This document shows positions 7,290-14,256 of a DNA stretch of 22,019 bases, in pieces. The stretch covers positions 351-22,369 of the forward strand of contig DCGL01000073.1 in NCBI GenBank assembly GCA_002314565.1, read 5' to 3'. How positions within the stretch are numbered: position 1 is the first letter of the stretch; every line of letters begins with the position of its first letter. A program made the translations under genes and the position numbers. The notes below the pieces were generated by a model. It did not search any database and had not been told where the DNA came from. It saw only the letters and a list, made by a program, of their open reading frames with translations. This DNA comes from Clostridiales bacterium UBA1779. GTDB lineage: Bacteria; Bacillota; Clostridia; Oscillospirales; CAG-272.

Positions 7290-9032
7290 TTACAGCTTCA
7301 CAGAGCTGATTTCGTCATAATAATCTTCAAGCACACAGAAGGCGCCGTCTTTTTCCTCAAGTATGATGTCACCGAATTCATCGGCCGCCTTGGCGTTGAT
7401 TGCATCCGCCATAAGCGACGGTGAAAGCCCTGCCTGCTTTGCAATGCTTTTCTGCAGTGCCCTGTCACATGCAAGAGCCGCTCTTACAAATGATTTTTCA
7501 TCTTCGTTCAAAACGGAAGGCAGGCCGCCGTCCGGATTATCTTCCCCGGAACCGTCCGCCTGTGCATCAATGAACTCAGTGCCGGCCGATGGCAGAGTCT
7601 GAATGCAGGCTTTCTTTGCTGACGGAACGCTGCCGGACAAAGACTCGCCTGCCGATGCATTGAAAGCCGAAGCACTTTCATTTGAACCACTTTCCTTCGA
7701 AGCACCGTATGAAGCGCCTTCGGCCTTTTTGTTCTCTGATGACTGCACGTTTCCTCCGCCATCGTCAAACGAAGTCCCTCCGAATGCTTCGAGAAGCCGC
7801 TCAGTCGTCTGCCACGATTTTTCCTCAATGGCACGCGCTGCCTCGGGAGTCAGCTTTGAGGGGGCAGGTTCATACAGCTTTTCATAAGCCGCGCTGTCGT
7901 CTTCCCCGTGTGAGGAGTTCGGCAGATTTTCCCTGAAATAATCATCGGCTATTTTTTTTATGTTTTCGGGAAGCTTCCCTACGGACAGTCTTGAACGGAT
8001 TCCGAGACTCTGACGCAGATGATTTTCGGTATATTTCAGTATGTCGGTTATCAGGAAACGGAGCTCGTGGGATTTCGAGAACGAAAAATAAGATATTTCG
8101 AGCCTTTTTTTGACAAAAGGAGAACACAAAGCCCCAACGTACGAATCTCTCGTTATGCTGAATTTTTCAAGCATTGCGGCGTTGACCGCAGCGGCTCCGG
8201 CACCTGCTGATACAATTTTCTCAAGAACAGCTGAAATATGTCTGTCATATAAAGCTCTGTTTTCGCCCGTGGCATATCTGCTTTTCGTATAATTGTATGC
8301 GGAAGAATATTTCAGTATGTCTGACGCACAGACCTGAGTTTTGCCGAGACCGATATAAAATTCCTTCAGATAGCACGAGTCGCTGAGCTTTCCGATAAAA
8401 GGAGCAAGCTTTTCCCGCGGCGGCATAACCCCGCTGATGAGGGCGAAATCGCAGATCCAGTCCCCGAGCTGAAGAATCAGCCTTTCGTAAGTTCCGGCAT
8501 ACCCGCAGAGCAGGTTGCACAGAATCGTCATGGTGTATTCCGGTGCGTTTACGTCGGACAGATTTATGGTTTCGTAAATCAGCAGAAGAAGGTAGGTATA
8601 TTCTGTATCCGGGTATCTTCCCTCGCAGATTTCGCCTCTGACGTAAAGATAAAAGCGCAGCTGATCCGCGGTCATCTGCGAATACTGAGGCATATACGAA
8701 AAGAAAGGAACCGGGGCACAGGGTTCGGAGTCGTAATCGCGAAGCCGCAAAGCTGTTGCCCTGAACTGCTCATAATATGAATAATCCGTATGCCAGTTTA
8801 AAACAGTGACCCGGTCTATCAACCCGTTTTCCGGGGAATAAGTACGTGACCCGGTCTTTTTCGGTAACGGAATTTCTTTTCTCATACCCGTATCGTTTAC
8901 GTATGAAACGGAGGAAAGCGGCTTATTAGCGGACTTCTGAGAGCAAGACTTTTTTTCGGAAGGCACGGCCGTCCCGGGCTCCGGTATATCCATCTCGACG
9001 GTATCGGTATTTTTCACTGAACCTGCGTCCAT
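7290..9032 (-). CDS. sngA: TerB_N/TerB_C domain protein, SngA of a Shango-like defense system
   Basis: First gene of the operon, 580 aa. After a polar N-terminal tail, residues from about 75 match the TerB_N type: PFFSYMPQYSQMTADQLRFY, then GRYPDTEYTYLLLLIYETIN. A low-complexity Ser/Gly/Glu-rich linker follows (about residues 405-490). The C-terminus (LNEDEKSFVRAAL to GFxIxE-like EFGDIILEEKDG) looks like TerB_C. TerB-family domains bind metal and are proposed to act at the membrane in stress and phage-defense loci; the precise role here is not known. The start at 9032 (MDAGSVKNTD) is set by AAGGAGG (9045..9039), 6 nt upstream. The longer frame to 9200 would begin upstream of the promoter. It is divergent from ireB and followed without gap by the ATPase gene. 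Tellurite resistance is unlikely because no other ter genes are present. Confidence 0.85.
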   Translation of the reverse strand: MDAGSVKNTDTVEMDIPEPGTAVPSEKKSCSQKSANKPLSSVSYVNDTGMRKEIPLPKKTGSRTYSPENGLIDRVTVLNWHTDYSYYEQFRATALRLRDYDSEPCAPVPFFSYMPQYSQMTADQLRFYLYVRGEICEGRYPDTEYTYLLLLIYETINLSDVNAPEYTMTILCNLLCGYAGTYERLILQLGDWICDFALISGVMPPREKLAPFIGKLSDSCYLKEFYIGLGKTQVCASDILKYSSAYNYTKSRYATGENRALYDRHISAVLEKIVSAGAGAAAVNAAMLEKFSITRDSYVGALCSPFVKKRLEISYFSFSKSHELRFLITDILKYTENHLRQSLGIRSRLSVGKLPENIKKIADDYFRENLPNSSHGEDDSAAYEKLYEPAPSKLTPEAARAIEEKSWQTTERLLEAFGGTSFDDGGGNVQSSENKKAEGASYGASKESGSNESASAFNASAGESLSGSVPSAKKACIQTLPSAGTEFIDAQADGSGEDNPDGGLPSVLNEDEKSFVRAALACDRALQKSIAKQAGLSPSLMADAINAKAADEFGDIILEEKDGAFCVLEDYYDEISSVKL

Positions 9033-9117
9033 TTTAGGCCTCCTTCCCCGGAAATACGGTAAAATTACCGCTTTGAAAGACGATTTGCAATATAAATATT
9101 CTTTTCGGTAGTCTTTA

Positions 9118-9146
9118 ATTATATAATAGAAAACATAACAAGTCAA
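9118..9146 (-). promoter_or_regulatory. Sigma-A promoter of the sngABC operon
   Basis: On the minus strand, TTGACT (9146..9141) and TATAAT (9123..9118) are spaced by exactly 17 nt, about 85 nt before the sngA ATG. This is a near-consensus vegetative promoter, suggesting the system is made constitutively unless an operator represses it. Confidence 0.88.
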
Positions 9147-9184
9147 CACTTTCACGTCTTTTTGTTGATTTTCCCAAGTTCGGA

Positions 9185-9206
9185 CGTTTTTTGCCGACAA
9201 AAAACG
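9185..9206. repeat. Perfect inverted repeat between the divergent sngA and ireB promoters
   Basis: CGTTTTTTG (9185-9193) and CAAAAAACG (9198-9206) form a perfect 9-bp inverted repeat around CCGA. It lies between the two divergent -35 boxes, about 40 bp upstream of the sngA one and 30 bp upstream of the ireB one. It could be a protein-binding site; nothing in the window names the regulator. Confidence 0.5.
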
Positions 9207-9235
9207 ATTTTTCTTGATGCCGCGCGACTTTTTTC

Positions 9236-9264
9236 TTGCAAAAGCAGAAAGAATGGTATATAAT
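9236..9264 (+). promoter_or_regulatory. Sigma-A promoter of ireB-ribF-dac
   Basis: TTGCAA (9236-9241) and TATAAT (9259-9264) are spaced by 17 nt. The ireB start lies about 40 nt downstream. No other promoter is evident before ribF or the carboxypeptidase-like gene, which suggests a three-gene unit. Confidence 0.8.
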
Positions 9265-9303
9265 ATATTTTGAAATAGTATTTAGGAAAGGACGGGTTTG
9301 ATT

Positions 9304-9588
9304 ATGGCTTCTAAAATTCAGAAGTCGGGCAGCTCCGATTCCACAAGAAAATTCCCTGCAGCATCCGAAAGAGACGTATTTATCCGCCGTACGCTTATGA
9401 ACGTGTACGATGCTCTGGCTGAAAAGGGTTACGACCCGATCAGTCAGCTCGTCGGCTATATTCTGTCCGAAGATCCGGCATACATAACAAATCACAAGGG
9501 CGCAAGAACTCTTATCACGAAGATTGACAGAGACGAGCTTCTTGACGCTCTGACGCGCTATTATTTCACTCAGGGTTCAGACTTCTGA
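9304..9588 (+). CDS. ireB: IreB family regulatory phosphoprotein (UPF0297)
   Basis: This is a small cytoplasmic protein of 94 aa. The core RTLMNVYDALAEKGYDPISQ, then LVGYILSEDPAYITNHKGAR and the C-terminal LLDALTRYYF, match the IreB/UPF0297 family throughout. In Enterococcus faecalis, IreB is phosphorylated near its N-terminus by the PASTA kinase IreK and modulates cephalosporin resistance. The Ser/Thr-rich start here (SSDSTRKF) could carry such sites, which is inference. ATG 9304 is chosen, with AGGAAAGGA about 11 nt upstream; an in-frame TTG at 9298 has better spacing (5 nt) and would add two residues. The usual partner genes (ruvX, alaS) are not next to it; ribF follows after 24 nt. Confidence 0.93.
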   Translation: MASKIQKSGSSDSTRKFPAASERDVFIRRTLMNVYDALAEKGYDPISQLVGYILSEDPAYITNHKGARTLITKIDRDELLDALTRYYFTQGSDF

Positions 9589-9612
9589 CGGTTTCGCCGG
9601 ACGTTTTTTGCT

Positions 9613-10545
9613 ATGCACTATATCTCGCAAAAGTTTATATTTTCACAAAATCAGTCCCGGGGCTGCGTTGCGGCTCTGGGATGTTTTGACGGAGTCCACA
9701 AGGGTCACCTTTCCCTTCTGAAACGAGCAAGGGAAACGGCGGACCGTCTCGGTCTTCGGGCGGAGGTGCTCTCTTTCGAGCAGCCACCTGCTTTTTATTT
9801 TTCCGCGGAGAGACGTCAGCTTCTGACTAAATGCGAAGACAGGGCTGAACTCTTCCGGGAAGCCGGAATCGATTCGGTTAATTTCCTGCGTTTTGAAGAC
9901 GTAAAGGATATGAGTGCCGGGGATTTCGTAAACCGCATACTCAAGGATGAAATCGGAGCCGAAGGCATCGTCTGCGGATTTAATTTCACATACGGCAAGA
10001 ACCGCACAGGTTCACCGGAATCTCTTTCCGCGTCTTTTCCGGGACGGGTTGAAGTCTGTCCGGCAGTTATCGTTGAAGGTGAACCGGTTTCATCGAGCAG
10101 AATACGCCGTCTGATTTCAGAGGGAGACGTCGAAGAAGCCTCAAAGCTGCTTTCAAGACCCTATTCACTCACTTCGGTGTCCTCCCGCGGCAGACACGAC
10201 GGAACTGCCCTCGGTTTCCCGACTGCAAATCTTTTCCCGGATCTGAACCTTGCTCTGCCGGCTCCCGGGGTTTACGTTTCAACTGTCGACGTTGAGGGGC
10301 TGGGAACGTTTCCCGCAGTATCCGACGCCGGGTTTGCTCCTTCTCTTGACAACAGCGGCAGATACCGCGTCGAAGCTCACATTCTCGACTTCTGCCGCGA
10401 ACTCTACGGCAGAAAAATCCGTGTGAACTTTCTGACACGCCTGCGTCCCGAGATTCATTTTGACTCGAAGGAAGAACTTCAGGCAGCCATAGCCTCTGAC
10501 GTCGCTGCCGCTAAACTGTATTTTTCACAAAACAAAATCAACTGA
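9613..10545 (+). CDS. ribF: Bifunctional riboflavin kinase / FAD synthetase RibF
   Basis: Makes FMN from riboflavin, then FAD from FMN and ATP, in the cytoplasm. The 310-aa length is typical. The N-terminal nucleotidyltransferase domain shows GCFDGVHKGH (23-32), GFNFTYGKNRTG (122-133) and SSSRIR (160-165). The C-terminal kinase domain shows GTALGFPTAN (197-206) with the PTAN metal/ATP site, YRVEAHILDF and the LYGRKIRVNFLTRLRPE ending. All expected motifs are present. The ribosome binding site is weak (CCGGACG at best), so expression may depend on coupling with ireB. Its stop overlaps the start of the next gene (TGATG), indicating an operon. A housekeeping gene by family; no FMN riboswitch is seen. 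Confidence 0.96.
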   Translation: MHYISQKFIFSQNQSRGCVAALGCFDGVHKGHLSLLKRARETADRLGLRAEVLSFEQPPAFYFSAERRQLLTKCEDRAELFREAGIDSVNFLRFEDVKDMSAGDFVNRILKDEIGAEGIVCGFNFTYGKNRTGSPESLSASFPGRVEVCPAVIVEGEPVSSSRIRRLISEGDVEEASKLLSRPYSLTSVSSRGRHDGTALGFPTANLFPDLNLALPAPGVYVSTVDVEGLGTFPAVSDAGFAPSLDNSGRYRVEAHILDFCRELYGRKIRVNFLTRLRPEIHFDSKEELQAAIASDVAAAKLYFSQNKIN

Positions 10546-11882
10546 TGAATTATCTCACAAACAGACAAAAAAACCGTATTGGGCGCTGTGCTGCTCTGCT
10601 TGCGGTCATTATCTCGGCCCTTCTGCTGCTTTCCTTTGCTGCTGCAGCCGAGGACGGAACCGAAAAAATTCCCCTGTCGCGTTCAAAGGCTTATCTTATC
10701 AGCACCGTTGAAAACGGCAAAATTCTTAAATCCGCAAATACCGAAGAACGTATTTCCCCCGCATCGACAGTAAAAATCATGTCGGGACTTCTGCTTTGCG
10801 AGGCTTTTTCCGAAAGACTCGACGAAAAGATAACGGTGACGTCCGCTCAGATAAAGGATGTGTCCGGAAGATACGCAGGTCTTGCCGCCGGTCAGACTCC
10901 TACCGTCCGCGACCTGCTCTATATGGGCTTCTGCGGAGGCTTCAACGATGCCATCCGCATTCTTGCAACGGTTCAGTATGGCTCGGACGAGGGACTGATT
11001 TCCGCTATGAATATGCGGGCTGCCTTTCTCGGAATGAAATCCACGTTCTATGTGAACTCCACGGGAGTGCACAACGACAATATGTTCACAACGGTGAGCG
11101 ATTTGCAGAAGCTTGCCCTTGCGGCGTACTCCTGCAACCTTTATATGACTGTTTCGTCGGCAACTGCTTACTCAACCGAAGGCCTTTATTCTCCTTTTTC
11201 CTTTGAAAATTACAACAAAATCATCTCGTCCGGCCAGTACAGAAATACTCTCTGCCGCGGAATAAACGCCGGAAGCACCCCCGAGGACGGATATTCGCTC
11301 GTGACGATAGCCGAGAAAAACGGAGTTCCCTATCTTTGCATAGTGATGGGCGCCGAATCCGACAGTGAGGGTATATATTCGTATATCATTGCAAATCAGC
11401 TTCTCACCTGGGCAATCAACAGATACGGTACCGTCAGCCTGCTTTCACAGTCCGACGTGATTTGCGAGCTTGAAGTCAGACTTTCCGTTAAAACGAAATC
11501 GCTTACGGCGGTGCCTGCAGAAGACGTTTCAGCCTTCCTTCCCCTGACATATACCGTCGGGAAGGAAATCACGAGGACTTACGAGCTTGACAGCGAAAAG
11601 CTTGACGCTCCGGTCAGCGACGGCCAGAAGGTCGGAACCGTGACTGTTTACTGCGAAGGCACGGAATTTGCCACGGTTGACCTTGTCGTACGCGGAAGTG
11701 CTGAAAAAAGCGAGCTTCTTGAAGGTCTTCAGAAAATAATGGACTTCTCAAAAAGCGATTTTTTCAAGGGCATACTGATTTCTGCAGCAATTCTGATTAT
11801 CGTTTTCATCACAGTCCGCGCGTTTGTCATCGGTACGCGCAATAAGAACCGCCGACGCTCCCGTGCATCAAGATCAAGATAA
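10545..11882 (+). CDS. D-alanyl-D-alanine carboxypeptidase-like protein (peptidase S11), probably catalytically impaired
   Basis: A 445-aa exported, membrane-anchored protein. A signal peptide covers residues 1-35 (hydrophobic AALLAVIISALLLLSFAAAA). The S11 penicillin-binding domain follows, and a C-terminal transmembrane helix (ILISAAILIIVFITVRAFVI) ends in a basic cytoplasmic tail (RNKNRRRSRASRSR). PBP5-type enzymes trim the terminal D-Ala of peptidoglycan stems. The first catalytic motif, SxxK, is kept (STVK, S74/K77). The position of the SxN motif reads GFN (132-134, Ser replaced by Gly). The KTG position reads NAG (241-243, Lys and Thr lost) in RGINAGSTPEDGYSLV. The enzyme may therefore be inactive or altered, binding muropeptide without cutting. 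It starts within the ribF stop codon. The fold assignment is strong; the activity is doubtful. Confidence 0.88.
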   Translation: MNYLTNRQKNRIGRCAALLAVIISALLLLSFAAAAEDGTEKIPLSRSKAYLISTVENGKILKSANTEERISPASTVKIMSGLLLCEAFSERLDEKITVTSAQIKDVSGRYAGLAAGQTPTVRDLLYMGFCGGFNDAIRILATVQYGSDEGLISAMNMRAAFLGMKSTFYVNSTGVHNDNMFTTVSDLQKLALAAYSCNLYMTVSSATAYSTEGLYSPFSFENYNKIISSGQYRNTLCRGINAGSTPEDGYSLVTIAEKNGVPYLCIVMGAESDSEGIYSYIIANQLLTWAINRYGTVSLLSQSDVICELEVRLSVKTKSLTAVPAEDVSAFLPLTYTVGKEITRTYELDSEKLDAPVSDGQKVGTVTVYCEGTEFATVDLVVRGSAEKSELLEGLQKIMDFSKSDFFKGILISAAILIIVFITVRAFVIGTRNKNRRRSRASRSR

Positions 11883-12007
11883 GTGTCAGGCATATCCGGA
11901 TTTCAGAAACCGGCTGCAAGACTGAATTCAACTTGCCGCCTCTGAAGCGGAATTATTCTTTTCACTCTGCAATCAGGATTTCAATATGCGAATAACAAAG
12001 AAAATCA

Positions 12008-12036
12008 TTGACATAATGTCAAAGCTGTTGTATAAT
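12008..12036 (+). promoter_or_regulatory. Consensus sigma-A promoter of the acyl carrier protein gene
   Basis: A perfect consensus pair, TTGACA (12008-12013) and TATAAT (12031-12036), with 17 nt spacing. AAGGAAGG follows just before the ATG at 12074. High constitutive expression is expected, as is usual for acyl carrier proteins. Confidence 0.93.
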
Positions 12037-12073
12037 AGCAAAGCATTTTAGAATTTAAAGGAAGGATTTTCAT

Positions 12074-12304
12074 ATGTTTGAAGAATTCAAAAATCTGCTG
12101 ATTGACGAACTTCAGATTGAAGCAGACAAAATTACACCCGAGGCTGACCTCTCAAACGATCTCGGAATCAATTCCATTGAGCTTGCCGAGCTTGTAATGC
12201 GCTGCGAAGAAACCTTCGGAGTAGACATTCAGGATGACGACATTCACTCTTTCACAACCGTTGCCGACGTCGTCAAATATCTCGAGGGAAACGCAAAAAA
12301 GTAA
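12074..12304 (+). CDS. acpP: Acyl carrier protein
   Basis: A 76-aa acidic four-helix carrier protein. The phosphopantetheine site is Ser34 in LGINSIELAELV; most acyl carrier proteins have DSL here, so the Asp before the serine is Asn and the following Leu is Ile. Helices II and III (ELVMRCEETFGVDIQDDDI and TTVADVVKYLEG) are typical. It carries growing acyl chains in fatty-acid or related synthesis. The gene stands alone, with its own promoter and terminator and no fab genes nearby. A dedicated partner other than the main fatty-acid synthase is therefore possible, but cannot be shown here. Confidence 0.92.
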   Translation: MFEEFKNLLIDELQIEADKITPEADLSNDLGINSIELAELVMRCEETFGVDIQDDDIHSFTTVADVVKYLEGNAKK

Positions 12305-12310
12305 TCTTGA

Positions 12311-12341
12311 GGCTGCCGCTTTTTGCGACAGCCGCTTTTTT
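12311..12341 (+). terminator. Rho-independent terminator after the acyl carrier protein gene
   Basis: GGCTG (12311-12315) pairs with CAGCC (12329-12333), and an inner CGC pairs with GCG around a T5 loop with one C/A mismatch between. A run of six T residues ends at 12341. It lies only 11 nt before the next start codon, so that gene would rely on read-through or an unseen promoter. Confidence 0.8.
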
Positions 12342-12352
12342 AAATCAATAAT

Positions 12353-13123
12353 ATGGAAAACAACGAAAAAGTCTGTATCCTTGAAGGGATAACCTCGGTT
12401 TCCGCCCTGATAAAGTCAATACGGGAAGGGACCGCGCGCAGATCCTTATTCAGAGTGCTGATAGACGAATCCAAAAAGCAAAAAGAGTTCCGCCGCGTTT
12501 CTTTTCTGAGAGCCGCGTCAGAAGAGCTCGGCTTCAGGCTTGAATTCGTGCCTCCCGAAAAAATCGCATCGCTTGCCTTGGGACACACTCACGGCGGCAT
12601 CATAGCCGAGGCAAGTCCCGCTGAGTTTCCCGGCATCGAAGAGCTCAATCCGGCGAAAAACGGCTTTGCAATGCTTCTCGAAGGGGCCGAGGACCCTTTC
12701 ACTCTCGGTCATTCCATCAGAGTGCTGTACAGCTCGGGGGCAACGGCCCTTATTCTTCCGGAACGCTTCCCAAGCGGTGCCGACACGGCTCTGGCACGGG
12801 CTTCCGCCGGATGCAGTGAACTGCTTCCTATTTTCGTGTGCTCACCCGAAGAGGCGGCACGGAAATATCTTAAAGCAAATTACAGCATTGCCGCCGCAGA
12901 AATTCGCGATGCCGAGGACCTTGACCGGGCCGAACTTACCTTCCCGCTCCTTTTGATAGTGGGCGGTGAAAAGCGCGGAATTTCATCATCTCTTCTGAAG
13001 CTCGCACAAAAGAACGTAAAAATCCCTTATGAACGGGATTTTATGGGCTCCCTTCCCACGGAATCGGCAGTGACCGTATTTGCATACGAGCTTATGCGCC
13101 GTTCGCGAAATGCGGAGAAATGA
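12353..13123 (+). CDS. SpoU/TrmH-family RNA methyltransferase-like protein, divergent
   Basis: A 256-aa protein with the layout of SpoU-type (SPOUT) 2'-O-ribose methyltransferases: a substrate-binding N-terminal part, then the knotted SAM-binding fold. Motif 1 is DPFTLGHSIR (114-123), where the usual Asn of DPxNxG is Thr but the Arg is kept. Motif 2 is LIVGGEKRGIS (201-211). Motif 3 is IPYERDFMGSLPTESAV, where the common SLN is SLP. These substitutions make catalytic activity or target uncertain. No ribosome binding site is visible before ATG 12353, and a terminator ends just upstream. Substrate (rRNA or tRNA) cannot be predicted. It may be co-transcribed with the downstream membrane protein. 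Confidence 0.75.
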   Translation: MENNEKVCILEGITSVSALIKSIREGTARRSLFRVLIDESKKQKEFRRVSFLRAASEELGFRLEFVPPEKIASLALGHTHGGIIAEASPAEFPGIEELNPAKNGFAMLLEGAEDPFTLGHSIRVLYSSGATALILPERFPSGADTALARASAGCSELLPIFVCSPEEAARKYLKANYSIAAAEIRDAEDLDRAELTFPLLLIVGGEKRGISSSLLKLAQKNVKIPYERDFMGSLPTESAVTVFAYELMRRSRNAEK

Positions 13124-13239
13124 TTCCCGGAAATCCAAGGTCTGCCGAATCCAACTGATTTAAACAACACCCCAAAGACGCACGTTTCATTTCCTGAGAC
13201 GTTCGTCACGAAAACACTATTGAAACCGGAAATGACAAA

Positions 13240-14169
13240 ATGAAAAGAAGACGTTTATTTGACTTTCTCTACGGAACGCAGAACGACGGTCCCGGCGTAT
13301 CAAAAGAAGACGCCGTTCTCAAGCCGACGCTGTGGAATCTTCCCAAAGCATACGGACGCAAGTTCACGAAACTTTTGAACCTTAACTTCTGCATGCTTCC
13401 CATATGGGTTATTCCCTTTGTCTGCTTCTATATTTATTCCACCTCCGAAACCATGCCCAGTCAGACGAGCGGTGCGTTTTCATCCGTATTCGGAATGAAT
13501 ATCGTCTCTCCTTCCCCTCTCTGGACCTCGCTTCTCGGAATCCACGGTTTTCAGTCCCCGCTTCATACCTTCGGAACCGCAAGACTCATAGTCGTAATCG
13601 TACTCGGCCTGCTTCTTGCCGTTCTCTGGGGCTGGATTAACGTCGGAGCCACATATATCTGCCGCAGTATGTTCCGCGGTGAGCCCGTTTTCATCTGGAG
13701 CGATTTCATCTACGCAATAAAAAAGAACCTTTGGCAGGGGCTCGGACTCGGACTTATGGATTTTGCCGCCTGTGCTCTTCTTGTCGCCGATCTGGTTTAT
13801 TTTTCTTCCCGCAGCGGGTCGCTTATGCTTGATTTCTTCTTCTTTGCCATCTGTGCAATCACGGCGATTTATATGTTTATGAGATATTATATGTATATGA
13901 TTCTCGTAACCTTCAACATCAAGACGCTCAAGCTGCTCAAGAATTCCCTGATTTTCTCAATTCTCGGCATCAAGCGCAATCTCATCGGCTTCCTTGCAAT
14001 CTTCGTGGTTATTGCAATCAACGCGGCGCTGGTGCTTATGTGCTATGCAATTCAGTTCTCATTCATCGGCGTATTCATCATTCTTCCGTTTATTTATCTC
14101 CTGCCGACTGTCGTATACTTCAAAGCATACGCGGCATACCCGGTTATCGAAAAATATATGATTAATTAA
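13240..14169 (+). CDS. YesL-like (DUF624) integral membrane protein
   Basis: A 309-aa polytopic membrane protein. The N-terminal half begins with FDFLYGTQNDGPGV and WNLPKAYGRKFTKLLNLNF, then the first transmembrane segment (LPIWVIPFVCFYIY). Later come a conserved-looking GWINVGATYICRSMFRGEPV, KKNLWQGLGLGLMD and four or five further hydrophobic stretches. The pattern resembles the YesL/DUF624 family, often found near sugar ABC transporters in Firmicutes; its function is not established. There is no clear ribosome binding site, only GGAAA 8-12 nt upstream. The neighbours give no functional hint. A strong bidirectional terminator follows. The family assignment is moderate, made from pattern memory rather than alignment. 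Confidence 0.7.
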   Translation: MKRRRLFDFLYGTQNDGPGVSKEDAVLKPTLWNLPKAYGRKFTKLLNLNFCMLPIWVIPFVCFYIYSTSETMPSQTSGAFSSVFGMNIVSPSPLWTSLLGIHGFQSPLHTFGTARLIVVIVLGLLLAVLWGWINVGATYICRSMFRGEPVFIWSDFIYAIKKNLWQGLGLGLMDFAACALLVADLVYFSSRSGSLMLDFFFFAICAITAIYMFMRYYMYMILVTFNIKTLKLLKNSLIFSILGIKRNLIGFLAIFVVIAINAALVLMCYAIQFSFIGVFIILPFIYLLPTVVYFKAYAAYPVIEKYMIN

Positions 14170-14201
14170 TTTATGTCAGGCGAAGCCTGCCTGAGTATTA
14201 C

Positions 14202-14240
14202 AAAAGATGACAAGAGTTATCATTGCTCTTGTCATCTTTT
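14202..14240. terminator. Bidirectional Rho-independent terminator between convergent genes
   Basis: A perfect 15-bp stem: AAAAGATGACAAGAG (14202-14216) pairs with CTCTTGTCATCTTTT (14226-14240) around a 9-nt loop. The A-start and T-end give a U-tract in both directions. It lies between the plus-strand gene ending at 14169 and the minus-strand gene ending at 14257, so it can serve both. Confidence 0.9.
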
Positions 14241-14256
14241 TATTATGAAAGCTTGT

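Noticed and set aside
3492..9032. Complete BREX system
   Set aside because: Only BrxD-like and BrxHI-like proteins are present. No pglX methylase, pglZ, brxC or brxA/B is found within the window; the TerB protein fits Shango instead.
7290..9032. Tellurite resistance operon
   Set aside because: The TerB domains are in a multi-domain protein and no terC, terD, terA or related genes accompany it.
9033..9200. N-terminal extension of sngA to 9200
   Set aside because: It would place the start codon upstream of the mapped-looking -35/-10 pair (9146..9118) and lacks a ribosome binding site, whereas ATG 9032 has AAGGAGG at ideal spacing.
11883..12007. Terminator after the carboxypeptidase-like gene
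   Set aside because: The best candidate (CCGG-TTT/AAA-CCGG with a bulge, about 11895-11912) is short and has no T-run, so it was not listed.
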